Of a stretch of DNA of 33,565 nucleotides, positions 8,853 to 17,531 are shown piece after piece. Position 1 is the stretch's first letter, and every line of letters starts with the position of its first letter. The DNA comes from Bacteroidota bacterium. Its GTDB lineage: Bacteria; Bacteroidota; Ignavibacteria; Ignavibacteriales; Ignavibacteriaceae. The position numbers were made by a program, and so were the translations under genes. The DNA lies in NCBI GenBank assembly GCA_021777835.1, contig JAJYDC010000027.1, forward strand, positions 1 to 33,565, in the 5' to 3' direction. Below the pieces are notes generated by a model, which searched no databases, had not been told where the DNA came from, and was given only the letters and a program-made list of their open reading frames with translations.

Positions 8853-11069
8853 ATGAAGAAATACTGGATATCTTTTTCGGCTGTGTTAGTGATTTCATTT
8901 ACTATCCTGGGTTGGATAGGCAGCAAGATATATAATATGGCACCCCCTATACCAAAAGAAGTTGTGACTTCAAATGGTAAAATAATTTTTACAAAAGCAG
9001 ATATACAGGATGGTCAAAACATTTGGCAAGAGATGGGAGGGATGGAGACCGGGTCAATATGGGGGCACGGCAGTTACGTTGCTCCGGACTGGTCAGCAGA
9101 TTGGCTTCATAGAGAAGCAATGTTTGTGTTGAATTTCTGGGCATTGGATAAATTCAAGCTCAAATACGATCAGCTTTCAGATGAAAATAAAGCGATGCTT
9201 AAGGCGCGTCTTAAAGATATGTACCGCCAAAATACTTTTAGCAAGACTGACGATTTAATTACAATTGATTCAGTCCGTGCATTGGCTATTAACGCCAATA
9301 TAATTCATTATGAAGACGTTTTTATTAATGGACGAAATGCATATGCAATTAGACCAAATACAATTTCAAGTTTAGACAGAGTCAAAAAAATGTGCGCTTT
9401 CTTTTTCTGGACATCTTGGGCTGCGTCCACTAATAGACCAAATGACAATATTACTTACACAAGCAATTGGCCTCACGAAGAACTAGTTGGGAACGAGCCA
9501 ACTGGAGACACAATTGTATGGACGGGCGTTAGTATAATTGTTTTACTTGCCGGTATTGGAGGGATGGTATGGTATTATGCGTCTCAAGAAAGAATTATTC
9601 CTTCCGGCGAAGTGCAAAAAGATGACCCTCTCTTAGGTTCTCAATTGACACCGTCGCAAAGATCTGTTATCAAATATTTCTGGGTTGTAGCAGGTCTATT
9701 TGTTATTCAAATATTGATGGGTATTATAACAGCACATTATGGAGTCGAAGGAAATGGATTCTACGGAATTCCTCTTTCAAAGGTTCTCCCTTATAGTGTA
9801 ACAAGGACATGGCATCTACAATTAGGCATTTTTTGGATAGCAACCGCTTGGCTTGCTGCAGGGCTTTATATAGGGCCGGCCGTTAGCGGTGTAGAGCCTA
9901 GGGGACAAAGACTCGGGGTTAATGTTTTATTTGGCGCATTATTGGTCGTTGTGCTTGGTTCAATGGCCGGTGAGTGGTTTAGCATTCTTAATAAATTACC
10001 TAATCAGTATTGGTTTCTATTTGGCCACAGTGGCTATGAGTACATTGATTTAGGAAGATTTTTTCAAGTAGCATTATTTATTGGGTTACTATTATGGCTT
10101 TTCTTGATGTTTAGGTCAATAATACCTGCGTTAAAAAAGAATGAAGATCAAAAACAGATACTTATAATCTTTTTAATATCCATTATTGCTATTGCGTTAT
10201 TTTATGCTTCAGCATTGGTATACGGGAAACATACTAACTTATCGATAGCAGAATATTGGAGATGGTGGGTGGTTCATCTTTGGGTTGAAGGATTCTTTGA
10301 AATATTTGCTACCGTAGTTATTGCATTTCTATTTGCAAGGTTAAAGCTATTAAGTCTTAAGACTGCAGGGCAGGCTACTATTTTCTCGTCTACAATTTTC
10401 TTAGCCGGAGGAATTATCGGTACTCTTCATCATTTATATTTTTCTGGCACTCCTACAATAGTATTAGCGCTAGGTTCTGTGTTTAGCGCACTTGAGGTAG
10501 TCCCTTTGCTATTTGTAGGCTATGAAGCATGGGAAAATATAAAAAGGCTTCGATCTACTGAATGGGTACAAAAATATAAGTGGCCTATTTATTATTTTGT
10601 CAGCGTAGCTTTTTGGAATATGATTGGTGCCGGATTATTTGGTTTTATGATTAATCCGCCAATAGCATTGTATTATATGCAGGGGTTAAATACAACACCT
10701 GTACACGCACATGCTGCTCTATTCGGTGTTTATGGAATGCTTGGAATTGGGCTGATGTTATTTACCCTGAGGTCTATTAAACCTGATATTACCTGGAATG
10801 AGGGTTCACTGAAATTTTCTTTTTGGGCAATAAACATTGGGCTCTTTTCAATGGTTACCTTTAGCTTGCTGCCGGTTGGGTTAATGCAAACTTGGGCTTC
10901 AGTTGAATATGGCTATTGGTATGCAAGAAGTTCTGAGTTCTTGCAGTCACCGCTGATGAATAATCTGAGATGGACAAGGGCTTTTGGCGACACAATTTTT
11001 GCGATAGGAGCGATAGTGCTTGTTGCTTTTATATTTGTACAGTCAATTAAAATTTATACTAAGAAATAA
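8853..11069 (+). CDS. norB: quinol-dependent nitric oxide reductase (qNOR)
   Basis: Single-subunit, quinol-oxidising nitric oxide reductase (also called NorZ) of the haem-copper oxidase superfamily, 738 residues. It reduces NO to N2O in the cytoplasmic membrane, for respiration or NO detoxification. The N-terminal extension (about 30-220) is the qNOR-specific NorC-like domain without a haem c motif. Haem b ligands are H321 (TWHLQLG) and H620. The haem b3 ligand is H618 in PVHAHAALFG. The non-haem iron ligands are H475 and E479 in HLWVEGFFE plus H526 and H527 in GTLHHLYF. About fourteen hydrophobic segments are present. It is monocistronic: no norD/norQ or accessory gene is adjacent. A CRP/FNR-type palindrome upstream suggests control by an NO- or oxygen-responsive regulator. 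I am confident of the family and of the quinol subtype. Confidence 0.96.
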   Translation: MKKYWISFSAVLVISFTILGWIGSKIYNMAPPIPKEVVTSNGKIIFTKADIQDGQNIWQEMGGMETGSIWGHGSYVAPDWSADWLHREAMFVLNFWALDKFKLKYDQLSDENKAMLKARLKDMYRQNTFSKTDDLITIDSVRALAINANIIHYEDVFINGRNAYAIRPNTISSLDRVKKMCAFFFWTSWAASTNRPNDNITYTSNWPHEELVGNEPTGDTIVWTGVSIIVLLAGIGGMVWYYASQERIIPSGEVQKDDPLLGSQLTPSQRSVIKYFWVVAGLFVIQILMGIITAHYGVEGNGFYGIPLSKVLPYSVTRTWHLQLGIFWIATAWLAAGLYIGPAVSGVEPRGQRLGVNVLFGALLVVVLGSMAGEWFSILNKLPNQYWFLFGHSGYEYIDLGRFFQVALFIGLLLWLFLMFRSIIPALKKNEDQKQILIIFLISIIAIALFYASALVYGKHTNLSIAEYWRWWVVHLWVEGFFEIFATVVIAFLFARLKLLSLKTAGQATIFSSTIFLAGGIIGTLHHLYFSGTPTIVLALGSVFSALEVVPLLFVGYEAWENIKRLRSTEWVQKYKWPIYYFVSVAFWNMIGAGLFGFMINPPIALYYMQGLNTTPVHAHAALFGVYGMLGIGLMLFTLRSIKPDITWNEGSLKFSFWAINIGLFSMVTFSLLPVGLMQTWASVEYGYWYARSSEFLQSPLMNNLRWTRAFGDTIFAIGAIVLVAFIFVQSIKIYTKK

Positions 11070-11219
11070 CATTGGAATATAAATAGCAATGTCCATCAGG
11101 ATGTAATATGTACCGCTTTAATAAGCTACTTAATTTTTAGTTAAGAAATTAATCAGAACATGATTATGATAAATTAAAGGACAGGTTTTAATTTAAGGAA
11201 TATGATTTAAGGAAAAGAA

Positions 11220-11345
11220 CAGAAGAGATAATAAAAATAACTAACTATATCCTTTGAGATAAATTAAGGGAATTGTTTTCATCTAAGTATAACTTATTGA
11301 CCCTTATTCCGTCCCTAACCGAGTTAGTTTGCATTATCTCTTCTG
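11220..11345. repeat. 126-bp nested inverted repeat (MITE-like or structured RNA)
   Basis: The outer arms CAGAAGAGATAAT (11220-11232) and ATTATCTCTTCTG (11333-11345) are perfect 13-bp complements. Inside them, AACTAACT (11239-11246) pairs with AGTTAGTT (11322-11329) and TAAGGG (11265-11270) with CCCTTA (11301-11306), all in nested order. No target-site duplication is visible at the ends. It may be a decayed miniature element or the fold of a non-coding transcript. Confidence 0.45.
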
Positions 11346-11377
11346 CTTAGATATAGTCAGTTCAACTTATTATTTTT

Positions 11378-11644
11378 TCAGTAACATTTTTGTTTTGTGA
11401 GATGAATTGTAGTGTTTTTATTTCCATAATCTCTCTTCTTCTGCGGATCCATTTTCAAGGTTTGAGATTCATCAAAGTTTTTCGTTATCCTGTAATAATC
11501 ATACACAATACTCGAATTTGTAATCCATGTGTTCATGCCGCTTATACGTGCAAGGTACTTTAGTTCCAGACTCGGCTGACTTTGATTAGGAATAAAATAA
11601 GTTTGACTTACTTTATTGAAGGCTTGTTGGGGATTGGCTGCTTG
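11378..11644 (-). pseudogene. unrecognised ORF remnant
   Basis: The reverse strand reads open for 88 codons from just after a TAG (11645-11647) to a TGA (11378-11380). The translation has a protein-like composition, for example YLARISGMNTWITNSS and FDESQTLKMDPQKKRDYGN. The only ATG is mid-way (about 50 codons left), with no visible ribosome binding site. The codon pattern is more protein-like than its flanks, which suggests the tail of a gene that lost its 5' part. I do not recognise the family. It could also be chance. Confidence 0.3.
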
Positions 11645-11721
11645 CTAAGTTATTGCTATAGCGCAAATAAATTGCCATAAATGACCCTAGGTGAAATCCT
11701 AAACTTGAACTAAAGCTTTCT

Positions 11722-12483
11722 TCAGTACTTAGCCAACAGAAAAACTAACACAGTAATAATAGCCCCTGCCGAAGCCCAAAATTTTTGCCTTTTAGTATTA
11801 AAGATTAACAGCATTGTTATTATAGATACAGCAAATAATAAAACGGAGCGCATGTCAAAAATGTCCGAAAGCGGCACGCCTCCTTTTCCTATTGCTCCAA
11901 TCTCAACGGCTTTCTTAACTGTGTTAAAAACTAAAGTATATGAGAAGAATGAAATAGTCGTGAATACTGCAAGTCTTTTTATCTTCGGCTTATCACTAAA
12001 TGATTCGAGTGCAGCCCTGATGCTTAAGAATAGACCGGCAAAGAGAGTAATAAAATAAAATTGATTTATCTCATCAGGCACCGGGTTTAAGAATGTTAAT
12101 GGGACGTTTGATTCTACCGGAACAAGGTATGTTTTATTCTGATCAAATATTTTTGCTCTGTATTCAATTTGGCTCAGCGGCACTTGCTGTGGGATAATAG
12201 CATAAAGAGCTTTACCTGTATCTGTCATTGCAATTGTTTGCCAGTCTGAGTCTCCTTTATGACGCCAAAGGAGATTTCCTTTTAATCCGGCAAAGTCACT
12301 GACTATCCACACTTTGTAGCCGCTTTTAGTCCTTGCCATTTTATCAAAGCTAAAAGAAAAACTACCCTCTTTTAAATCAATTGTCCCGCTTACAGGGTAA
12401 TCTATTGAAGAAATACGTTGTGCGTACCCGACTAAAAAAGTTATTATTACCGCTGATAGCCATAATATAAATGATTGTTTCAT
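11722..12483 (-). CDS. unknown membrane protein with exported beta domain and four C-terminal membrane helices
   Basis: Family not recognised. The 253 residues start with a signal-anchor helix (about 5-22). A hydrophilic, strand-rich region of about 110 residues follows (30-135; GNLLWRHKGDSDWQTIAM, IEYRAKIFDQNKTYLVPVES) that should face the periplasm. Four hydrophobic segments then lie near 137-157, 172-190, 212-228 and 235-252. The order suggests a sensor- or anchor-like protein with a beta-sandwich outside the membrane. It has no same-strand neighbour nearby and is divergent from pgl. The ATG at 12483 is the only sensible start before the hydrophobic segment. No function is proposed. Confidence 0.75.
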   Translation of the reverse strand: MKQSFILWLSAVIITFLVGYAQRISSIDYPVSGTIDLKEGSFSFSFDKMARTKSGYKVWIVSDFAGLKGNLLWRHKGDSDWQTIAMTDTGKALYAIIPQQVPLSQIEYRAKIFDQNKTYLVPVESNVPLTFLNPVPDEINQFYFITLFAGLFLSIRAALESFSDKPKIKRLAVFTTISFFSYTLVFNTVKKAVEIGAIGKGGVPLSDIFDMRSVLLFAVSIITMLLIFNTKRQKFWASAGAIITVLVFLLAKY

Positions 12484-12726
12484 TAATAAGAATCTTGTTG
12501 TTTGTATTATTTTGTAATTTAATTATAATTAAATTAATAAAAGAATTACTCATAATACTTGATGTTTAACAAAAATTATAATCGCAAGCGATTTCACTAT
12601 TTGTCTTAGTACAATAGCTCAATAAGTATTTCTGCATATAACTGCTTTATTTGATGTGATATTAAACTTAGCAATTCTTAATCAATATAATTAAATTTGA
12701 GTAAAAGCAAAGGTATTATAATCTTG

Positions 12727-13452
12727 ATGACTAGCTCTGTTAAGATTTTTGATTCTCCACAACAACTTGCACTAAAGCTTGCAGAGGAGTTAGAGAATGA
12801 AGTTGAGAAGACTTTAGATAATATTTATATTTCACTCTCCGGTGGAAATACACCAAAAGTATTCCTGAGTAGGTTGGCACAGCCTCCATTTAAAACTGAT
12901 ATAAACTGGAACAAAGTCCAAATATTTTGGTGCGATGAAAGATGTGTACCTCCTTTTGATTCCGAGAGTAATTACGGTATGGCAAAACATGCATTGTTAG
13001 ATCAAATAAACATTCCTTCAATGAACATTCATAGAATTATAGGAGAGTCTCACCCGGAAAAGGAATCTGTACGTTATTCTAAAGAAATTGAAAAAATTCT
13101 ACCTCATGGTGTTGATAATTTCCCTCAATTTGACTGGGTATTTCTTGGCTTGGGCGAAGATGGTCATACTGCGTCGCTCTTTCCGAATTCGGATCTTACT
13201 TACAGCTGCTCAAATATTGCTGGCGTTGCAGTTCACCCGGTTACTGGCCAAAAAAGAATTTCTCTGACTGAAAAAATTATAAATAATTCTAAAAGAGTGA
13301 GTTTTGTAATTACTGGGAAAAGTAAAGCTACAACTCTTAAAGAAATTTTGGATGACCTTGCTGAGAGTAAAAAGTATCCAGCCTCACATATAAAACCTTT
13401 GAATGGAAACCTGGATTGGTGGATAGACAAAGAAGCCGCATTTTATTTATAA
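12727..13452 (+). CDS. pgl: 6-phosphogluconolactonase
   Basis: Hydrolyses 6-phosphogluconolactone to 6-phosphogluconate in the oxidative pentose phosphate pathway (cytoplasm). With the ATG at 12727 it has 241 residues, the usual size for the Pgl/DevB (NagB-like fold) family. Hallmarks are LSGGNTP (37-43), IFWCDERCVPP (66-76, with D70 and E71) and FLGLGEDGHTASLFP (140-154, with H149). A TTG at 12697 would add ten residues, but these are not like the family N-terminus, and AAAGG at about 12709-12713 fits the ATG better. It is first in a likely operon; the next gene begins 53 nt later. The gap holds the inverted repeat TTTTAACT-CT-AGTTAAAA (13468-13485). No zwf or gnd is visible here. Confidence 0.92.
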   Translation: MTSSVKIFDSPQQLALKLAEELENEVEKTLDNIYISLSGGNTPKVFLSRLAQPPFKTDINWNKVQIFWCDERCVPPFDSESNYGMAKHALLDQINIPSMNIHRIIGESHPEKESVRYSKEIEKILPHGVDNFPQFDWVFLGLGEDGHTASLFPNSDLTYSCSNIAGVAVHPVTGQKRISLTEKIINNSKRVSFVITGKSKATTLKEILDDLAESKKYPASHIKPLNGNLDWWIDKEAAFYL

Positions 13453-13505
13453 CTATTTTTATTCTAATTTTAACTCTAGTTAAAAATGTATTTAAATAAT
13501 CTTTA

Positions 13506-15017
13506 ATGAAAAATAACTTTGTGGCTAATCCGAAACTTTATGAAATAAATACTAGAGTTTGGATTAAACAATTTGGTAATCAAACAAAATTATCCGGTAT
13601 CCCGGACGCCTATTTTGAAAGCTTAGCAAATAAAGGCATAAACATTATTTGGCTCATGGGTATTTGGAAAACTACCAATATTCTTTTAGACCAGACATGC
13701 TTTACCTCCGACCTAATTACATCATATTCAAAAGCACTGAGCAATTGGGACAAAACAGATGTTATTGGCTCTCCCTTTGCTATTGATGAGTACAGTATTA
13801 ATCCCCTTCTAGGCAATGCCGATGACCTAAATTCTTTAAGGGAGAAACTGAATACTTTCGGACTTAAATTATTCCTGGACTTTATCCCTAATCATTTTAG
13901 CGCTGCAACAAAATTTCTAAAAAGCAACCCTGATTTTTTCCTCGCTGGAAATGAAGAGTTATTGTCAAAGGATCAGTTTACATTCTTTAAATCTGCAATG
14001 ACTGACAATAAAATATTTGCTCACGGTCGGGATCCTTTCTTCCCGGCTTGGGAAGACACTGTCCAGGTGAATTATTTTAATAGTGATGCTAGAAATTTCA
14101 TGACTGAAAATCTTCTGAAAATATCTGAAATGTGCGATGGCGTCCGCTGCGATATGGCTATGCTAGAGTTAAACACTATCTTTCAAAATACCTGGCTTGG
14201 TGTGCTAAATACCCAAAATTACCTTAAACCTAAAAGTGAGTTCTGGAGTGAAGCAATACAAACTGTAAAAAAGAAAAATCCTGATTTTACCTTCCTTGCT
14301 GAATCATATTGGGATCTAGAATGGCAGTTGCAGCAGTGCGGATTTGATTATACTTACGATAAGAAATTAACTGATCGGCTTGCAGCAAAAGCTGTCATTG
14401 ATGTTAAATCACATCTGAACGCAGATAACGCTTTCCAACTTAAATCAGTAAGATTTTTAGAGAATCATGATGAGGAAAGAGCTATCGAAAGGTTTGGTTT
14501 AAAGGAATCTCTTGCCGCTGCCGTTTTGATTAGTACAATTCAAGGTATAAGGTTTTATTTTGATGGACAGTTTGACGGCAAAAAGATCAAATTGCCTGTT
14601 CAACTGGGTAGAGAACCTTCCGAGAAACCCAATCTTTCTGTTAGGAAATTTTATGATAAGCTTTTATCAATAACAAAAGAAAATATATTTCAAAATGGCA
14701 ATTGGGAAATATTATATAACCTACCCGTTTCTCAGGATAATAATTCATTTGAAAATATATTTACCTGGCAATGGACAAGTTCTAACGATACAAGAATTAT
14801 AGCAATAAATTATTCGGATAATACCTCTCAATGCCGCCTTAAGTTCGATGTGACCCAAGACCAAACCGAAGTACTATTAATCGATCAACTCAATGATAAT
14901 GAATTTATTAGGAATACCAATGAAATAAAGTCAATTGGTCTCTTTATTGAATTGAAAAGTTATCAAAGCCATATATTTAGAATAGGTAAAGTGAGCGAAG
15001 CAGCTTCAACTTTTTAA
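13506..15017 (+). CDS. cytoplasmic GH13 alpha-amylase family protein
   Basis: A glycoside hydrolase family 13 barrel of 503 residues with no signal peptide, so it probably acts inside the cell on alpha-glucosides or malto-oligosaccharides. Region I is LFLDFIPNH (D125, H130). The nucleophile is D216 in DGVRCDMAML, the acid/base is E266 in FLAESYWD, and the third carboxylate is D322 in FLENHDEERA. All catalytic residues are intact. The C-terminal part (from about 420) looks like the usual small beta domain. It is downstream of pgl and 27 nt before a glycosyltransferase in the same direction, which suggests a role in storage-sugar turnover. The precise activity (amylase, glucosidase, transferase) cannot be told from sequence alone. 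Confidence 0.88.
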   Translation: MKNNFVANPKLYEINTRVWIKQFGNQTKLSGIPDAYFESLANKGINIIWLMGIWKTTNILLDQTCFTSDLITSYSKALSNWDKTDVIGSPFAIDEYSINPLLGNADDLNSLREKLNTFGLKLFLDFIPNHFSAATKFLKSNPDFFLAGNEELLSKDQFTFFKSAMTDNKIFAHGRDPFFPAWEDTVQVNYFNSDARNFMTENLLKISEMCDGVRCDMAMLELNTIFQNTWLGVLNTQNYLKPKSEFWSEAIQTVKKKNPDFTFLAESYWDLEWQLQQCGFDYTYDKKLTDRLAAKAVIDVKSHLNADNAFQLKSVRFLENHDEERAIERFGLKESLAAAVLISTIQGIRFYFDGQFDGKKIKLPVQLGREPSEKPNLSVRKFYDKLLSITKENIFQNGNWEILYNLPVSQDNNSFENIFTWQWTSSNDTRIIAINYSDNTSQCRLKFDVTQDQTEVLLIDQLNDNEFIRNTNEIKSIGLFIELKSYQSHIFRIGKVSEAASTF

Positions 15018-15044
15018 CTTCTATCCCTAAAAAATGAAAATCTG

Positions 15045-15743
15045 ATGTACGCTAATTTGAATATTATAGTGATAATACCGGCGTTTAATGAAGAGCTATC
15101 AATTGCAAAGGTTATTTCTGCAATCCCGGATAAAATAGTTAGTAAAGTTATTGTCGTGAATAATAATTCAATCGATAGAACTGTAGAGGTTGCCTCTGCA
15201 GCAGGGGCAACAGTTCTATCTGAATCTTTTCAAGGCTATGGTGCTTCTTGCTTAAAAGGAATTGAATACCTAAAAGATAAGGGTTGCGATATAGTCGTTT
15301 TTATGGACGGTGATTATAGTGATTTCCCAGAAGAAATCTCAATGTTATTAAATCCAATTATAGAGCAAGGTTTTGATTTTGTTCTTGGAAGCAGGACCCT
15401 CGGCAATCGTGAGAAAGGTTCACTTCCTATTCAATCTCGAATTGGCAGTGTAGTCGCAGGCAAGCTTATAAAATTATTCTGGAACGTTAACTATACCGAT
15501 CTTGGACCCTTTCGGGCTATTAAATATGAAAAACTCATTGAATTAAACATGCAGGATAAATGGTATGGATGGACTGTTGAAATGCAAATTAAAGCTGCAA
15601 AAAGAAAATATAAAATACTCGAAGTTCCGGTTAGCTATCGCAATAGAATAGGTAAATCAAAAGTAACAAGAACGCTTAAAGGAACTTTCATGGCTAGCTA
15701 CATTATACTAAAAACAATTTTCTTTGAATATTTCCGGGCATAA
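15045..15743 (+). CDS. glycosyltransferase family 2 (dolichyl/polyprenyl-phosphate sugar transferase-like)
   Basis: A GT-A fold transferase of 232 residues, with only the catalytic domain and no C-terminal membrane helices. It starts with the nucleotide-binding strand IIVIIPAFNEE (7-17). The metal/substrate motif is VVFMDGDYSDFPEE (D88, D90), and the acceptor-side region is GPFRAIKYEKL then WYGWTVEMQIKA. This resembles DPM1/DPG-type GT2 enzymes, which often transfer sugar to a polyprenyl phosphate. Donor and acceptor are unknown. The next gene begins 9 nt after its stop, so the two are almost certainly co-transcribed and may act on one product. Confidence 0.87.
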   Translation: MYANLNIIVIIPAFNEELSIAKVISAIPDKIVSKVIVVNNNSIDRTVEVASAAGATVLSESFQGYGASCLKGIEYLKDKGCDIVVFMDGDYSDFPEEISMLLNPIIEQGFDFVLGSRTLGNREKGSLPIQSRIGSVVAGKLIKLFWNVNYTDLGPFRAIKYEKLIELNMQDKWYGWTVEMQIKAAKRKYKILEVPVSYRNRIGKSKVTRTLKGTFMASYIILKTIFFEYFRA

Positions 15744-15752
15744 TCAATCGGT

Positions 15753-16445
15753 ATGAAAAGCAAACTTAATAACTCAGTTATTATATTCTCTAAATACCCG
15801 CGAGAGGGAAAAGTCAAAACCCGTCTTGCAAAGTCATATGGTGATAAGTTTGCTGTTGAATTTTATCGCTCCTGCGCAGAACATATTTTTAAGGAATGTC
15901 TAAAATTAATTCAAAAGGGTGTTCAGGTTTGCGTCTTTTATCCCGATGAAAATGATAAACATGAAATGTTGGACTGGGTACCCCGGAAATTTGATCTATA
16001 CAATCAAATAGGAAGTTCTTTGGGAGATAAAATCACTAATGCGTTTAACTTCGTCTTCAATAATGGCGCTGATAATGCCCTAATTATTGGTACCGATATT
16101 CCCGATATTACTTCTGAATTAATTATAACTGGTATAGATTATCTTCAAAATATTGACGTAGTTGTCGGTCCTTCACTTGATGGCGGGTATTATCTTTTAG
16201 GCATGAATCAATTTTATAAAAATTTATTTGTAGATGTTCAATGGAGTACAAGTTCAGTGCTTAATCAAACACTAAAAAACGTTAATAATGAAAGCCTAAA
16301 AATTAAATTGTTACCGGAATTAACTGATATTGACACTAATAAGGATTTATTGAATTGGATACAAAAAGAAGCAGGCAACGATACTGATTCTTTTAGATCT
16401 AAGTTTAGAAGAATAATGGGACAAAATAAATTCTTAATCCAATAA
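15753..16445 (+). CDS. DUF2064 / TIGR04282-type nucleotidyl-sugar transferase-like protein
   Basis: A 230-residue Rossmann-like GT-A protein of the family named TIGR04282 (arsenosugar biosynthesis glycosyltransferase) or DUF2064. Diagnostic stretches are FSKYPREGKVKTRLAK (12-27), ALIIGTDIPDIT and VVGPSLDGGYYLLG. The N-terminal motif recalls nucleotidyltransferases of the MobA/CofC type. Despite the family name, nothing around it concerns arsenic: there is no ArsM or radical SAM gene, so I would not transfer that function. It is the last gene of the pgl-GH13-GT2 operon. The pairing with a GT2 gene is common for this family. Confidence 0.85.
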   Translation: MKSKLNNSVIIFSKYPREGKVKTRLAKSYGDKFAVEFYRSCAEHIFKECLKLIQKGVQVCVFYPDENDKHEMLDWVPRKFDLYNQIGSSLGDKITNAFNFVFNNGADNALIIGTDIPDITSELIITGIDYLQNIDVVVGPSLDGGYYLLGMNQFYKNLFVDVQWSTSSVLNQTLKNVNNESLKIKLLPELTDIDTNKDLLNWIQKEAGNDTDSFRSKFRRIMGQNKFLIQ

Positions 16446-16636
16446 ATCTTAAAATAATCTGTATGGTGCTGATAAAAGTTGATACCTTTTATCGATAATA
16501 AAAAACCACTTGTCGAAAAAGATATATCTTAGTACTCAATTTTGATCTTAACCTCTTTTTAATTAAAGAAAATGATTTATATTTAATACATGGATAAAGC
16601 GAATATTGGATTTTATATTTAGTAGGAGTGTAAAAA
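16446..16636. other. intergenic region with a short hairpin
   Basis: GATAAAAG (16471-16478) and CTTTTATC (16486-16493) form a perfect 8-bp stem with a 7-nt loop. It lies 26 nt after the end of the sugar operon. On the forward strand it is followed by A-rich rather than T-rich sequence, so termination is doubtful. Confidence 0.4.
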
Positions 16637-16741
16637 ATGGATCTTTCATCTTTAGCAATTTCAGCAACTTCAATAGTATTTGGATCTTTCTTTTTATTTA
16701 TTGGCGGCTCCTATATCGTTTATAAAATTAAGAGAAAATGA
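16637..16741 (+). CDS. 34-residue single-pass membrane peptide
   Basis: A short ORF too small for most gene callers. ATG at 16637 is preceded by TAGGAGTG (a strong ribosome binding site, GGAG ending nine bases before the start) and stops with TGA at 16739-16741. The peptide begins MDLSSLAISATSIVFGS and continues through a hydrophobic, glycine-containing helix (about 7-29). It ends with the basic tail YKIKRK, which predicts one membrane span with the C-terminus inside. An intrinsic terminator follows within 25 nt, so it looks like a complete one-gene transcription unit. No family recognised. Small peptides of this shape are known as regulators or subunits of membrane complexes, or as type I toxins. 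Nothing here decides among these. Confidence 0.65.
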   Translation: MDLSSLAISATSIVFGSFFLFIGGSYIVYKIKRK

Positions 16742-16762
16742 TTTTCCTGCTTTCAGTTTAAG

Positions 16763-16801
16763 GATTCGACAAAGTTTGTAACTCAAAGTTGAATCTTTTT
16801 T
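16763..16801 (+). terminator. intrinsic terminator of the 34-residue peptide gene
   Basis: GATTCGAC (16763-16770) pairs with GTTGAATC (16788-16795) with one G-U pair, and an inner TTTG/CAAA extends the stem. TTTTTT follows immediately. This is a convincing rho-independent terminator on the forward strand. Confidence 0.75.
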
Positions 16802-17245
16802 AGTTTTAAACCTTTCCTTTCTTTTAGGGGCTATTTTTATCATCTAAACCAAAACAATATTTAATTATCTTTCACAATAATTAATTTCAAATTTTCCGAA
16901 TTGATAATAATAATTTATTAGCTTCTTCTGGAGACTATCTATACGAATAATTAAATTATCCTGAAAGCAGTTGCCCTTGATAGGTTCAGTTGTATTTTAC
17001 CCTCTATATTATGAATTTACTAAAAATACGTGCTCTTTAAATCCTCGCCTGGAAATATTATCTTTTAAGAGGGTTTATTGATTTCTAGCTCATTTCTACT
17101 GCAAAAGGAATGAAATCAAAGAAAATTCTGACTTAATACGTAACTTATCACGATAATCTTGACTAAATCAAATAAAAATAAATTTTTAATTCTTCCGAAA
17201 CCAAATTATTTTTACAACATCATATAAATAAGAGAATAAGTAATT
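16802..17245. other. 444-nt non-coding stretch
   Basis: A/T-rich sequence between the peptide terminator and the next small membrane protein gene. I see no ORF with a ribosome binding site, no strong repeat and no recognisable RNA. It should contain the promoter for the 17246 operon. Confidence 0.4.
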
Positions 17246-17515
17246 ATGGCACAAAAAAAAGCTAACCCAAAGGATAGGCAAATTGGAAAGAAACAGCCCC
17301 AGAAAAAACATTTAATAAATCCAAAGTATAAAAATACATTTTGGACTATTGTGGTGCTTTTAATTTTAATAATATTTTTCATTGTAAATAATACTAGAAC
17401 TGTTGCAAAACAAGGACCTTATCCTCCTGGTTATGATCCGCAGAAAATGGATAAGCCTACTACTGTTGTGGATAAAAGATTACAAATGGATACTCACATA
17501 AAAAAAACAAACTAA
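17246..17515 (+). CDS. small single-pass membrane protein of unknown function
   Basis: Not recognised. The 89 residues have a lysine- and glutamine-rich cytoplasmic N-terminus (1-30) and a hydrophobic helix at about 32-48 (TFWTIVVLLILIIFFIV). A polar, proline-containing tail follows (GPYPPGYDPQK) that should be periplasmic. The positive-inside rule gives N-in/C-out. It lies 16 nt before a TlpA-like lipoprotein gene, so both are likely one operon, and its tail faces the same compartment as the thioredoxin domain. A partner or tether role for the thiol protein is a guess. Confidence 0.75.
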   Translation: MAQKKANPKDRQIGKKQPQKKHLINPKYKNTFWTIVVLLILIIFFIVNNTRTVAKQGPYPPGYDPQKMDKPTTVVDKRLQMDTHIKKTN

Positions 17516-17531
17516 AGAAGAGGAAATAAGA

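Larger units (their letters stand above)
11070..11721. other. 652-nt region without an intact gene
   Basis: Between qNOR and the unknown membrane protein on the opposite strand. It contains a short repeat ACATTG/CAATGT overlapping the qNOR stop codon, a 126-bp nested inverted repeat at 11220-11345, and an 88-codon reverse-strand open stretch without a usable start (11378-11644). The last two are listed separately. Confidence 0.6.

Noticed and set aside
15753-16445. Arsenosugar biosynthesis function for the DUF2064 protein
   Set aside because: This would rest on the family name only; no arsenic methylation or resistance gene is adjacent.
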